64,000 bases of DNA from Stenocarpella maydis (GCA_002270565.1 NQMI01000020.1:384921-448920), one strand, 5' to 3'; counted from the first letter of the stretch, positions 46,952 to 61,127 are shown. The notes: generated from the letters alone by a model not told the origin. Made by a program: numbers and translations.

Positions 46952-48403
46952 GCTGATGGCAAAGACGAACAACTGCAAGTCTTGATGAACGAGCGCGGGA
47001 AGCTCCAAGTTTCCCGTGCTGCACTAGAGGCGCGAGCAAGTTGGTCCCGACGCTGTCGAAGGCAGGTTGAGGTTCTGAGGTCTTAGCTGCCCCGCAGTGT
47101 TGCTCTCCAGGCCCCACTGCAGAACAGGTCGCTGCAGGTAGCTGGACCAAAGAGCGAGCGCGGAGCTCTGGGCCTGCAGGACTCGAGAAACTCCACGGCA
47201 GGGAGTGGATTGTCGGAAATGGTGGTGATGGAAGAACAGAGTGGCAGAGATTGGCGGTGAAGATGACAAAATAAAACGACCAGGGGTCTTGCTTGATTAA
47301 AGTCCTTGGGAAGCTCGAGGAACGCGTGCGGATGACACGTTGGTTTGAGGGAAAGGAAAGCTCGACAAAAGAGTGATGGTCGAAGTGATTGGCCAATGGC
47401 ATGCAGACAGGCGGACGCGTAAGGAAGGACAGCCGGTACAAAGCTTCCAGGCGTGGCTAGCCTAGCCCTTTCGGATGGCCTGGGCACGAGTCGTCTTCCC
47501 ACTGCCGATTGGACAAGAGTGGATGGATACCTTGGGAGAGAGAGAGAGCTACACAGTACTGCATACAACGTGCATCTCTGGTTTCCAAGCCAACTATGCA
47601 CTTTTAAGAAATGCTTGTCACCGATTGGAAATGTTCTAGTCTTGCTGCTTCCTTCTCCTTTCCGCAGCACAGACCAGCCCAGTCACCTCCTCCCACACCA
47701 GCGCCTTCTCAATGTTCCAGCCAGCCAGCCAGCCCGCCCGGCCAGGCCAGGCCAGGCCAGACCGACAGACAGACCATGTACATTCCCACACATTTTTATA
47801 AGCAGAGATACCTCCTCACCCGATGTAGTGTGTTAATATCGCCCAAATCCAGGGGTCCCCATTCGAAAAATGAACCCGCCCTGCTGGGGCCTCGGCTCCC
47901 TCGCCAACAAGGCCAGCAAGGCCAGCAAGGCCACGAGGTCCCGCGGCCAAGAAGCCGTTTCCAGGTCGGCCGGTCGAGCTGCCTGCCAACGCCATCAGAC
48001 AGCAGGGCCAGCCAGCTTGACTGACTCTTTGTAGACGCCGCCGCCGTCGCAGTCGCACAAGTATCAGCCAGCCCTTTTCGAGTCGGTTGGCCTCACTTCT
48101 GCCGGGTCCAATCCGCCCTCTCCTTTCTGATCAAAACGCCCCTCCCCCCTTCGCCCTCACCCGCGCTGAACCTCTCTGGTTTGTTCGTACATTTCTCCTT
48201 CTCCTTGGTCGTCATCTCCTTCTCCTTTCTGTTTCCGTTCGCTATCGGGTTTCCATGCATCTTGTCAAGCTCCCATAGAAGAGCCAGCCACTCTTTGCTT
48301 GTTCGTTCTTCCAACCTAGTCTATTTCCATTACACATATCTACTACTGGATCCAGCCCAAGAGCCCTGGGCGACGATAGGAGGAAAGAGGAAACCCTCGC
48401 ACC
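46952..48403. other. Divergent promoter region of the Myb gene and the ATPase gene
   Basis: 1.45 kb between two divergent starts. It includes a GGCCA-repeat (about 47735-47760) and a CT-rich tract (48120-48240) just before the ATPase start, common in fungal leaders. Long ORFs here on either strand look like chance. Confidence 0.5.
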
Positions 48404-51248
48404 ATGGCCCCAGGCCAGCGCATGTCCAGCGCCGTCCTGAAGCAGCTCGCGCGCCGTCGTCTGCATGCGCATCACCATGCGCTCTTGACTGCCACTCCCG
48501 CCCGGGTCCCGCCCAGGGGCCTCGCCACGCGGCAGTGCGACGACGCAGCATGCAGGCACGTCGGGAATAAGACATTGCGCAGCTTCTCGACCGGCCGATC
48601 ATTACGCAAGGAAGACTCAAACAGCGACTCCTCATCCTCATCCGGCGGCAGCCACAAATGGGGCCGCCGGAGAAGCAATGGCAGCGGCAATGATGAGCCC
48701 TCGCTCGGCTACAAGATGCTCGAGGCTGCCGCGACCTCCTTCGCCTCGGTCCTGGTCCTTGCCGTCGGCTTCGCGGGCGCCGCCTACGCCTACCACAAGT
48801 TCTACAAGAAGCTGCAGCTCCAGAAGATGGCCAACGCCTTCGAGCCTGGCGACCCCGTCCTGGAGATGGCCGCTCTTGGGAAGGGCCGTGGTGACACAAA
48901 GGCCCGCCCCTCCAACGTCCACCGCAACGGCGACGACGTCGACAAGGACCACTGGGTCCACCGCCCGGAGCAGGCTCACATCGACGCCATCGTCGCGGGG
49001 CTCGATTATGGACACTACCACCTCCTTATTGGGGAGAAGGGAACCGGCAAGAGCAGCATGCTCATCGAGGCCATGCGCAAGATCGAGGGCGACGGCGGTG
49101 AGTGATTAAGCTGCATCCCCTGCGTTTGTCAGGCATATGCATAGGGGGTCCATTCGCACAAGAGGCACAGGTTTCCGCAACAAGGGGTGCCACGGAATAA
49201 GCCATGAGTTGCAAGCAAAGGTAGGCCGGCGCAGCCCCGTAAGGAATCTGTCGTACCAAGACTCCGTCTGCGAAGTAGAACAGAGGGTACACAGGGAAGT
49301 CCTTCTGGTAGCAGGGCCTCGAGAACCCAGAAGATTGCATTGGAGGGCCTCTGCCACTGCAGAATTACCATTCGCACCGTTGAGATGATAGTAGTTGGGA
49401 CAATGTGCCGCGTAGGTCCACCTGTCGCAACTTACAACGTGGCGCGCTCTTGTTGCTCAAACCTGACCCTGCGCGAAACCTGAACCATGTGAGCCTTGCC
49501 AGTTAGAGACACGGAATCTACTGACACGATTTGGACCTAAAAGTGGCCATGTTTGAAGCACACTCAGACCTAGAAATCTTCCGGATCCGGCTCGGCAAGG
49601 CCCTTGACTACGAATTCCACGAAGATTACATCGGCGGATACTTCAGCGAGAAGGGCCCCAGGGATGTAAGTGATGAATTTGGTGTGAGATCTTTCGCCTT
49701 ACTTCAATTGCTCCTCCAAAAGGAATACTCCCAGTACCAAGACTGGGTGCTACAAAGTGGCTGTGGCGCTTGGGACAACATTCACGATGGCTATTCCACG
49801 AAGCCACACACGCTGAGCCAGGATCAGCGGCTGAGAAATCCAATGCCCATCCATACTCTCGTCCCCATCATGACATCGCTGACAGTGGACACCCACCTAT
49901 TACAGACAACCGCCCTGCTCGACATCGAAAGGGCCCTCAACAAGCTAGAGAAGGTCGCGCTCGAGCGTCGGGCCAAAGTTGGCCGCCCGCTCGTTATGAT
50001 TATCAACCAGATGCACCTGATCCGCGACGACGAGGACGGCAAGGATCTGTTCGAGCTGCTGCAACAACGCGCAGAGATGTGGGCCGCCTCCAACCTCGTC
50101 ACTATGGTCTTTAACTCGGATGACTACTGGGTATACGAGCGCCTCAAGCAGCTTGCAACCCGCATGGAGGTCCTGAGCGTCCAGGACCTGCCCAAGGCCC
50201 CGGCCACCGCCGCCCTCAAGCGCTACCGCGCCCGTTACTTTGGCGAGAGGCTCTCCGACGACCTCGCCACCAAGATCTATGACAAGGTCGGCGGCCGCCT
50301 GACCTTCCTCAACCGTGTCGCCAAAAGCGCCGACATGCTCCAGACGTGTGAGGACATCAAGGAGGTCGAGAAGACTTACTTTCTGAACCAGTGTTGGATC
50401 CTCGGCGAGGAGATGGACGACGACGTGATGGACCAGCAGAAGTGGGCTGTAAGTAATTGCATTTCTTGTCCTTTTCACGCCGGGCTGCCCGCCCCTTGAT
50501 ATTCGACGTGTTTTGCCTCTTGCCAATGCTCGGACACTTACCTCAAATTTGTCGCGCTGGCTTCGTCTTGTTTCGAAGGGATTGGATAAGTATGGCCAGG
50601 TCTTGGGGATTTCTGGCTCTGCGAAATCCTCTTGTGAGGCAGCGGTCTCACAGATCGTAAGCAGCGGTACTCGCCAGGGCGGTCATCAACGGCCCTCGCA
50701 CCTCATACCTATCCTCCATCACGCCCCCCCCCCACAATGGGATAGACTACTCAACTCATCCAGACCACCCGGCTGACACCTCCCAGGCCGCAGCGATGGT
50801 GCTTGCCCTTGCCCTGGTGGACAAGGAGAAGGAGTCCGACGAACTGCAGACCTACGACCCGGTGAGGGGCCACATCCTGCCGTCCTTCCCGATGCACAAG
50901 GCGCAGGAGATCCAGACGCGTGCCGACTTCGTGCGCCAGCTGGACCGCATGAACCTCTTCACCATCACGAGCAGCGCCCAGATGCGCGCCTCCAGTGTAC
51001 CCATGCACCTCGCCTTCCGCGAGATCTGCGCCATGCCCGGGTTCCGCGAGCACCTAGAAGCCACCATGGAGCGCATCTCCGCCATCGAAAGCCTCGGCCG
51101 CACGCGGGAGCTGGTGGCCAAGGACCTGGTGCTGGGCGGCAAGTACGAGATTTCCAAGGAGGGCAGCGGGCGGGACGCTAAAGCCATCATCTCGCTTAGA
51201 CAGCCGCCGGAGGAGGATGGAGACGGCGGCGGCGGCGACAGCGACTGA
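48404..51248 (+). CDS. Membrane-anchored P-loop (AAA-type) ATPase, probably mitochondrial
   Basis: Four exons: 48404-49097, 49544-49665, 49906-50448 and 50787-51248, about 606 residues. The Arg/His/Ala-rich N-terminus without acidic residues looks like a mitochondrial presequence. A hydrophobic helix follows at residues 109-131 (FASVLVLAVGFAGAAYAY). Walker A is GEKGTGKS (210-217). After it come MFEAHSDLEIFRIRLGKALD and a Walker-B-like strand PLVMIINQMHLI (300-311) with Asn in the acidic position. The C-terminal 150 residues (exon 4) look like a winged-helix domain typical of this fungal family. Introns are long for a fungus: 446, 240 and 338 bp. The 240-bp one is a multiple of three without stop, so reading through it would add 80 residues. 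Its role is unknown; membrane attachment and ATP binding are the supported parts. Confidence 0.8.
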
Positions 51249-54200
51249 GCGCCAACAAGTCCAACCGCCTCTAGGTGCTGGGGTGGGAAGTGCCGGACCG
51301 GGACCGGGACCATGCGGCCAATACCCCGGCCCGATCGCCGACATCCTTTTAATAGCCGACTACAACGTGAGTTGCTGTCTGCTGCAGCTCGCCTTGCTCG
51401 TCAAACGTCCTGATTTTGCCCCAGCCGTTGGCGCAGGAAAGCGCTAAATCAGAGCCAAGGACCTCACCGACAAAGACGCATTGAAGACTACACAACGCCA
51501 CGCGCCGCATCGTCGACGGCTACAGGGAAACGGTGGACATTTGCTCGTGTTTGGGGAGCAATTTGAAAGGGGTGGGCGATAAGCGTCGGGGGCGCAGGCA
51601 GTCCGAGCGAGGAAGAAGGAAGGACAAAAAAACAAATAGGCGGTGAGCAAATCCAAAGGGTGATTGCTGTACTCGTGGGCTGAACTTACCACGTGGTATT
51701 TATGTATTATATTGTGTAAGATGAATTTGAATGTCGGAGTATTCTGCGTCACTATTGCAGCTGAGATGCAATGGTTGGCCGATGCTGAGAGGCTTGTTCC
51801 TTGTGCCCTGCAGCTTTTTTTTTTCTTCTCCCGAAGTTTCTGCTTTGTTCCAGGCACCAGATCTTGCCCAATGTCTAAGTTCCGCTGCGCCGAGGTGGAA
51901 TTGTCACAGCAGACAAGGCAAACAGCGGGGCCAAAACAGAAAAACTCAAGACTGCAGCTGCAACCGCCGTCAGAAAAGCATGACTTTCATGTACGTGGGA
52001 CGCCACATCCCAGCGCTCTGGGTTTCGGTACCCCAGAGAGGGAGTACAGGCCCAGTCGGAATCCGGAGTAAGCAAGATGCAAGAAAGGAGCATAGAACAT
52101 GCATGTGCTGTGTAACACGAAGTTTGGAGAGGCCAGGCATATTTCTACCCGTCGGCAAATCAAAGGTTGTTCTGCTGTCAACATGAAGAAGGAAGAGTAA
52201 TAAGCACGCCCAAGATGCGAAGGCGTCCCCACCCCAAGCCTGTGCTGTGCTGTGCTGTGCTGTGCCTCATCCTCCTCCCCCCAAAACAAACAAGCGGCCG
52301 GAGAGCACCTTGAAGGGTTTTGATTGTTGGCAGGCAGCACAGATACAGATCTGCACGCTGACCACATGACTAGGCACTGGGGCGTCAAGCTGGCAACGGT
52401 TCGCTGGTGTTGGGCGCAGCGGTTTGCTTGCAGTCTTGGATAGTCCCCGCTGTCGTGCATCGCACCAACGGCGGCTGACTGGCAGTCTGGGCGGGCTTGA
52501 CAGTGGGAAACAACAAGCACGAACCAGGATCTGGGGCAGGCGACAGCTCGAAATCTTGGTGTCTGTCTGCGCGCAGGTGGAGCGGCGCTGGGGTCAGACC
52601 CCTCGCCCGTCGGTCGGTTGATGCTGGCACTTGTACTGCATCAAGGGACCCTCCGGCGTGGAGCACCATGGTGCGAGTTGGAGCAATTGTGAGATGTGAG
52701 ATGCGTACACGGGGGGGGAGATGGATACGGCAAAACGATTTGGCACAGAGACAACGAGCCTGCAGTAGCGTCGCACCAGCATATACTCCGTATGCTCGAC
52801 GAGCTTCGGTTCAAGTGGCCGAGAATGCCAACCGCGTCACACCAGCCTGCACCAACTGCTCTGCTGCGGCCGCTAGCAGCAGCTGTGGCCCGGAGCAAGA
52901 TCAAATGCGCTGTGTTCCCACTTGATGACGGCATAAGGCCCACGCTCTCCAGATCCGCTTCTCCTTTCTGCAAGTGTGCGCAGTGATGTGCAGATACAGC
53001 AGCGCGACCTTGGCTGCGACCCCATCCCGTTGCATTTTCCTGGCGCCCTTGAAATCCAATGTGTTTCCGTCCGAGTCCCCCCACCCCGTCGGATTGGATG
53101 GCGCGATATCTTGTTGTCCGGATGGCAGCCAGGTCCGTATTAGTAACCGATGGTGCGTGGGCAAGGTCACCGGCCTCGTCAATCAGTGGGGACGGTACAC
53201 GTGCTGGCCGGTGACTGAGTCGGCCCAGCTGAGGTCTGAAGCGGACATCCCATGGATTCAGGCCCCGCATGGAGGACACGGCACCGTAGCACGGGGGGTG
53301 GCGAGACAAAAGGCGACTCCGACCGACCGAAGAGGGCGTGCCAGCACCACCGACGGGACTCGTCAAAAGCAGCCGCGTCGCTCGTCCTCATCAGAGAGGC
53401 GCGGGCGCTCGTGTGTGTCTGCCGTCACTGACTGGCTAACATGGGCACGACCGCCTGCGCCGATCGACGGGCCCAGTAATCATGCCGATGACCTTTTGCC
53501 TGGCATAGATTCAGAATTTGGGCAATACCATAGCGACACGCACACCCCGCCCCGCCCCATCAAGAGCCGAAACCACGCAGCAATGAACTCAAAACGGAAT
53601 ACGACGGACTGACGGGCAGCTCTACCCTGCCGCTGCACGATGTAACCTGGTCCTCATTCATCGGCCGTGTCTGTCTTGCGACTCCAGACATGCTGTTGTT
53701 GGCCTGTCCTCGACATTTGGTGGGACAGGCGCTGTCCGAGACAGACCTTGATGGATAAATGCATAACAGCAATATCGCACTGCTGGAAGTTGGCCGAAGT
53801 ACAGCACGGTGCCATCGCGATTATCCTCAAATGACCTTTACTGAGTATGGCGTAGCGTCTGAGCCAGGTGGGCTGGTCTGAGCAACGGCTTCTTAATTGG
53901 CCGCCGTACCAAGGCTTTGGAAACCGTAAAACCCAGTCGCCCCCTCCCTCGTGCATGCTATGGTTACATGACCACGACAAGCACCAGTTCGCGAGCTATC
54001 GGTTGCTGTTCATATTCCGCTGCCAGGGACTCTGGGCGTTGATCTACTCCAGGTCCCAGCATGCGCGGTCGCTCATCAATACTTGCCCGGACTGCTTCGG
54101 CGGGGTTATACCCAGTATACACGAGTGTTCAAGCTGGCTCTCAGGGTTGATGGATGCGGTTAGCTATCAAGACCCATCACCGGCACCAGTATTGATTAGC

Positions 54201-57200
54201 CGCATGAGGAGGTGGTGGGCGCGCACAGATGCTTGATGCCACGACGCCGATGATGTTCCAGTGGAGCCGTCGGTCCCGTCGGTTCGCCCCGTTTCCGTCA
54301 ATCGCAAAGTTTATACACCTTCGACCTTTCCGCCCGTCTGGATATGTGGCCCGGGCCAAACGGGCTCGAGGTTCGAAAGGGTACCGTTGCTTACGTTGAA
54401 GGTCCTTGAATGGTCATGGCTTGGATGCTTGTGGGTTCACCTATGGTGTGGCTTTGCTTTTCTTGCACCATGTGTTAGTGTTTCATGACTGCTGCGGTGG
54501 TCAGAACGGGGTTCTCCACAGCATTTCTCGCATCGTGTGTGGGGAATGCTGCCGGATGTCAGGCTGTCGGCTGCAGAGATAATCCCTTTGGGTACCCAAA
54601 ACTGAGTGACCGCGACTTGACAGTGGTGGATAGACGCTCCTCAGTGAAACCGACTGGGCCGCTGAGCTGCAGTGAGCCGCCGCGCGTTGAAGAGTTTCCC
54701 CTTGAGGAAAGCCGACCCGGTCACGAGATTCTTCCTATGTGCCTCAAGACCGTAACGATATAGTTTACCCCATAAATATCTGCCTCATTTCTGACCAGTG
54801 CCTGGTCCACTGGGTGTGTGCGGCACGGGCATGGCCCACAGGGATCGATCTGTCTTGACGCAACAGTTCTGATGAGGGCCTTGGCAACTGCTTTTTTCAT
54901 AGTTCCCCGGAAATGGGAGAAAAAGCAAGTGAGGCGAGCGACCAGGCGGCCTTGTCCGGACGATTAACTCTAGATCAGGGTCATTGTCCTTGCAAACCCC
55001 GGGCGTCACGCCAGTGACGATTACATCTTGTATCGCCCGTCGGTCAAACTTCGCCTCATGTGCTGCGCGCTCTAATAACCAGGCGAGGTGCGGTGTGCAC
55101 AATTGGGGTCACCAGCGTTCGGCTGTTGTCGACAAAGAGATGCCGAGAAACCCAATTCGGCAGACCCCTCCGTCAATGTGGCTCTGTAACACAGCAGATC
55201 TGGCGGGCGGAAGCTAGGGTCAGCCCTGTTGGTGTTATGCAAGGCGTGGGGGGTGGTCATGCCGCAGCCGTGGTCTCTTCGCGTCCTCTCGTCACCTCAG
55301 CGGCGGCTGGCAAATGCGAGTGGTCAATACCCCGCGATCTCAATGGGCGAGTCGCCAGTCACAACGTATGATTGCCTTGAAATAGTCCCAATCCAAGGAC
55401 CATCTGCAACCATTTCTTGATCGAAACGAGGGCGAGCTGGAGCGGTGAGCGTGCTGCAGGCACAGTCTTTCCTGACATCCCACTGTTACTCTTTTCATGC
55501 TGGGAATATCCCAGTTTACGATCGTGGGCCTAGACTTGCACCAGAAAGATCTCGTAGAACCATGCAGTTGACGGCGGAAAGGGTCGATCGACAAGTGGCG
55601 CACCTCGGTCCGTCGAGCCCTAAATGTCTATCTTGGTGGCTAGTTCCTGGTCATCATGGCGCTGCCTGGTGTTTGCGGCTACCAACGCTGGCACTACAAG
55701 ACTTTCAGTTCGCTCCGGAGGGCTGGTGACCGTCGATGGCTGGTTCACATCAACCGAGCTGCCAGTGCCAACCTTGCGTTCTTCCAATTCAGACCTGCTG
55801 CATGAGACGAGGCCTCACTCGTGCTGACATGGCGGACGACTAACCAGATCAGACTGGCCAAAATCGATACCGATCCGAACGAGCTACAAGCCCCACCAAG
55901 CCCCGGCTGACCACGAAAACTGCTGTTTGCGAAAAACATCGGAAATCCTGATGTACGGAGTCGAGCGGGCGGCCGACACTGGGCCCTGAAGGCAGTGGGC
56001 ATTACTAATAATGCAGAGAGAGAGCAACAATGCGATGGGCGGGTTCCCAGAGCATGGATCCCCCTCCATAGCGCGTCCCGCTGCTTTGGGTGAGGCCTGA
56101 GGTGTTGCCTGCCGATGAAGCACGAGTCAGGTTGGTCGATGACAGAAGTGGGATGCCGAGTTACACACTGCGCGCACCATGTCGGAAGTCCGATGCTCGT
56201 GTGGTTGGCATGGACACACGCATCCATACTACGTGTCTTCCGCAAGCATCGAAGACTTGTGGTGCTCAGTGTCTGCGGCAACCGGCCCAATTGTGAAGCA
56301 AGAGTATAGAGATACATAACAACCAGTGCACAGGGGATGACAAGGGTAGATGACAAGGGTAGATGCGTATCGTGTTCACTGCGGTTGCTCGGTAGTCAGT
56401 TGGCCCCAGCATATTGCTGCTGTGTGTGGGAGATAGATACATGACACATCACATTCTGGAGGAACGCCGTACACCATGTTTTCACTTGCGCCGGGCCAGA
56501 ATCCACAATTGGCAAGATGCCACGGTGCTGCGCCAACTTCGAATGTCGCGACGAAGCAAGCGGGCCGCAGCCTCATGGCTGATCCTCGATTACAATTGTG
56601 CGGTGAAGGAGGTTGGGGCAACCAACAGCATGAGGCTCAAGACTTGTTCCAATATTGCGACAGAAGCCGGCAACGAGGCCGACGCCCACAGCTTATTAAA
56701 ACTGGGGAAATGCTGTGATTGATCCAGTCAGCGTGGCAGCTACACGTGCATGCATATTACCCTACCCAAACGACGCATTCCAGCTGACTGCCCTGCGTTA
56801 TTAGTACGAGGGAGGCGCGCGCCCAACATTGGGTAAAACTAGCCCATGCTGGCGCCGCGAGAAAGAGGGGGTCGGGAATGCGAACTGAGCCGTCCAGCGT
56901 TGTCTATTGTCCAGAAATAACCACGAGATGGTGCCAACCCAATCTTTGGTAACAGTCAGGATATAGGAGGACCTTTTGAGACGCTGATTCTTGTACACAA
57001 AGTCAGAAAGGGTGATATCATGATACATACAGGCTCTTGCAGCACGTCACACCGCGTGTGGAGGCCGAGGACCTGAGTCAGTCACTGAGAAGTGTGCAGA
57101 GCCAGCGTTGAGGCTGCAGAGGTTGATCGCCGGCCTGTCTGGCAGGTCCCACAAAAAGGAGTAGGCATGTTTTGCCATGGTCTGATTCTTTCAAATAGGA

Positions 57201-60200
57201 ATGGGTCAAGTCTGAGACGGGGAGTGCGTTGTGGCAGGCTCGGAGGTGGATAGACACGGTTGCAACTTGCAAGGGCGCCGCCCGACGACGCATCTGCTTG
57301 CCGTCGTCGAGGTGCTTTATGGGGTCGGGTTTCGAGGGCAGGAAGGAGATAGTGCCAGGATTGCCGAAGGGCGCTTCCTGTCAGCAATGCCGGGTCATCT
57401 GTGGCTCGGTGGCAGCGCTGAGCAAGGCCCCAGGATAGATAGATACCCATCTCAGAGATTCCGAGACTTCTCGGCAACCCGACACGAGAGGAATACTACG
57501 TATCGATATTTCCACGTCAGTAAACCCATGAACGTGTGCTCTTATCTAGGAGCGCCCCCGGCCAACGCACGGAGCAGAGACTGCACCCAGGGCTCGCCAT
57601 GTCGTTGGGAGGGTCCGCATCCTGGTCGATGGGGGGCCATCTCAGAATGCAGCGGAGAGAGGGATGGGCTTGCATGAAGAGGTCGATGTAAATCTACGAC
57701 AGGCATTAGCACAGCGAATGGACGGATGGGTGGGGCAGGCCAGGGGTCTTGTGCGTATGCGCTTGTAGATGGTCATTCTAACAGGCTCGAGCGCAGCCCG
57801 AGTTGGGCGGGCAGGCTGGATATGCCGGGCCGTCCAGCTGCAGATTCGCCCAAGACGCAGCTGATGTTAATGATTGTCTTGTCGTGTCGGGCGGTCTCGG
57901 GCTGGGCGACTGCAGACAAGAAGAGAAGATGGGCTGTACTCCGTCGATAATGGGAGACAGCGAGATGCGTGACATGGCGCCGCGTGACACTGCGCCGAGT
58001 GATGAATCAGTGCTCAGACCAATGCTGGTCCTGGGTCCCGGTTCAAGTCGTCGTCGGCTGTCCGTCCTGCTTTTGCTCTACTCTGCTCCGGCCCAGGTCC
58101 GAGTCCTGTTCCTTATTATTGATGTTTGACGCCGCCGGGCTGTCCAATGGACAGAATCTCTGGCCGGCAGCCCATTTCCTGTGTGTGTATAATGGCGGCC
58201 GTGGGCCATGGTCATCGTCTCATCTGGTCAACTTGGGACGTGAGTACACTAGAGTGGTTGGGTGGGATGGGACCACCATGCCAGCCCAGTCAGTAGTACT
58301 TTTGGGTCTTTGGCTGACTCTGCCGATTGTTCGGGTATCTTGACCGTGTCATATCCGAGGCCTAAGCTGGAAGAAGAACGTCGTGCAGCGTAGATCATGC
58401 GGCCAATAGCGTAGCGTTCGATCTAAACGCTCGAGGTGTGGGTGCCAAGCGAAGGCGGTCGGCACAGTCCAAGGGACGACTGGTCACTCCAGACACTGTG
58501 GTTGACGTGATGTGATGGAGGTCTTTTTTCTCAGTGTCGTTTTGCTAATTAAAGTTGACGGGAGATGGTTATGGGTGATGGATATTGTGCATGGGCGGTT
58601 GCTCACCATGCGCGGCTCCTCTCGCCGTTGAAGGTTTTTTTTCTTCTTTTTTTTTAGTGACACACGATTTTACCCCTGGTGCAACGCAGTGTTTGCACAT
58701 ACAGTACCATTGGAGGCAAGCTAGGGTTGTTGATGGCAGCGGTTGAAGGGAACTGGAGCAAACTTTGAAGCTCGACTTGACCAAGGTGATCAAAACCCGG
58801 GTATGGACCGTGCACTTGCATGCACTCAAACGAGAAAATACCAAAGTACATACCTAAGTACTTACATAGTACATATTTTCCAGTCTAGCAGCCGTGGGTG
58901 CATGTCGTGTTTGGGCAGCTGCACTGCGGCAAGTTTGCGCCACGCATCTATATTGCCTGCACTGCACCTTGAACGCACAACAGGATACAGACTCAGAAAA
59001 AAGTAGAGGGAGACTGAGAGAGAGTGGTTGTGTGTGAGGGCATGATGGTCCGAACAAATAGGCACGGCGCGCCATTCCGCCATTCCGCCGTATCTATCAC
59101 TATAATTACCTGCATCCAGTACATATGAAAGGTGCAACGGTCGAGGAAGATGAGGGTAGAAAGGCCTCTAACCAAGTGGTGTGTCGTCGCACAGCACACC
59201 CCGCCCTCTTGCTTCTGCTCCCACACATACCGATGCAGCTTCCTCTCGTGGCCGGTTGTGAACGCAACATCAACCATCGTCAAGCTCGTCGCCGTCACGC
59301 TTGCCGGATCGATCCCCATCCGTCCACCATCCCACGCTGCTCACTGGGTCCCTGGAGGGGTCTTTGAGCAGCTGACGAATGTGGAGTAGCCGTCGGTCCC
59401 CTCGCATCGGCTGCACTGTCCACCTATCCATCCAGTGGCATCCACACACTCCGTATTGTGGACACGTACTGGAGACTATTCCTGACCATGTATGTATCTA
59501 CAGCGCAGTAAAGCCGCTCAAAATACTCTCGTTCTCCCACCAACCCCTCCTCCCCCCACCTTTTCTGGCTAATATCGCCAGACCCTGTCCCTTTCAGCAT
59601 CCAACGCCGGCCACATCCCCCTAGATACCTCGCTCATGATCAGCAGGCCATCCCTGCGCGGGCGGCTGCTACGGTCTAAATGAATCGCGTCCGGCACACC
59701 ACTGGTTATCGACATAGCTTTATCCAGCACCGAGGTACATGGAGCACAATCTGTCAACCACTCACATCTCACCATTCATGTCATTGCCTGCCAGTCTCTC
59801 GTCACGTCTCTCTTGTCCCGCTCGACTGGTCATGAATGGTCCGTCCGCAGGTGGCTCCCGACCCCCCTTTCTCCTTGCCCAGCCCCCCCCCCCGCTGCCG
59901 TCGTCAAACCCCCATGCTCACGATACGATATATCCAGCAGCTATTTTGACAAGGGCAGGGAATCTGGCAATGGCGATGGGACTGGCAGGGACATGGGCAG
60001 CTTGAGGAATGGTTATGGACCGGGGCTCGAGAGGGAGGTGCCACCCTCTCAGCAAGGAGAAATAAGACGTCTTCTCTCCACCTCTCGTCCACCCAAAACA
60101 ACGTGCCACTCCGTCGAACCCCTCCATCCCGCTGCTTATGAGAGACATCGTGTGGTTGATCCCTCACGACGCCGACGCAGCCTTCACCACCCTCTCCCTC

Positions 60201-61127
60201 CTCCTGCTCTACTGACTGCTCTCGTGTGTGTGTGTCACCCACGCAGGCACGGGCTATCAACCCAAGTCGCGTCTCTTCTGCTGGACTGGCTGTCGCTTGC
60301 TTTCCTGCTTCGAGGGGGTGGGAAGAGACGACGACCTTTCTCTCGCTTGTTTACTTTCGTGTGTCTGTGCGACTGTGGGTGAGAGTGAGTGGGTTTGTCT
60401 ACGTTATCGTGCATGCGAGCGAGCGTGCATGCATTGTGTGAAGGAGGCTGAACGGAGCCAGAGCTCCAAGACGCCGAATTCTCTACTCTGGGCTTGGTCA
60501 ACCGGCGGGTTTGAATGTCTGATGGTCCCTGGGCAGTCTTGTTTGAGACTCCACACACACACGCACACGCATATCAACAACAACCACATCGGCAACAATC
60601 AACCAGACTGGCGCTTGGCTCTTGACACTTGACACTTGACGCCCATCCACAGGATCATCATCTGCGTCCTGTGCCCTGTCTCGGTCCTCCTCGCGGGCAC
60701 GGGCGTCCTCGCTGGATCGTCGACTCCTCACCAGCTCCACAGTATCCATGCACATCCCGACGCCTACCCATCCTGCTCCCGCACTCACAACCTATAGCTC
60801 CATCGTCGGGACAGGCATGTCGTGATCGACCGCCCAACCACGTCTGCCACTTTGCCATATTTGAGAGCCTTGACTGCATCACCTCTTTGTTATCTCCATC
60901 TCCGCTTCCTACATCTGTTCCTGCCAGTTCCACCTGCCACCTGCCACCCATCATCCACCCATCCATCCACCACCCATCATCCATCAACACCTCGATCTCT
61001 CAACTTCGGCCTAAGCCTCAACCTCCGTCCAAAAACCAGCACGCATCTCTCCTGCACTTATACTCGACTGCCGGGAATTAGCCGTCTGCCGGCTCGTTGG
61101 CATGCCCAGTCCTCCCATCCCGGAGCC
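51249..61127. other. Gene-poor region of 9.9 kb upstream of the Zn2Cys6 regulator
   Basis: No coding sequence could be supported. The ORFs here (largest 241 codons, minus, 52641-53366) have no domain, no homolog I recognise and no fitting splice pattern. GC is normal and no transposon end, LTR or RIP signature was seen. Simple repeats include five TGTGC units (about 52241-52265). The last 1.5 kb (59.6-61.1 kb) is rich in CT and CA runs, such as CCATCCACC repeats near 60950-60990, typical of a long transcribed leader. It may hold regulatory DNA or a non-coding RNA; neither can be shown here. Confidence 0.5.

Noticed and set aside
52241..52265. TGTGC repeats as a functional element
   Set aside because: Five units of a simple repeat without other signal; normal microsatellite.
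52641..53366. 241-codon minus-strand ORF in the gene-poor region
   Set aside because: No family features, no splice context and composition like the other random ORFs around it.
60822..61127. In-frame upstream extension of the Zn2Cys6 protein
   Set aside because: The frame is open but it begins with a non-ATG codon and reads as Pro/Ser/His low-complexity from a CT-rich leader; the ATG at 61128 has a strong context.
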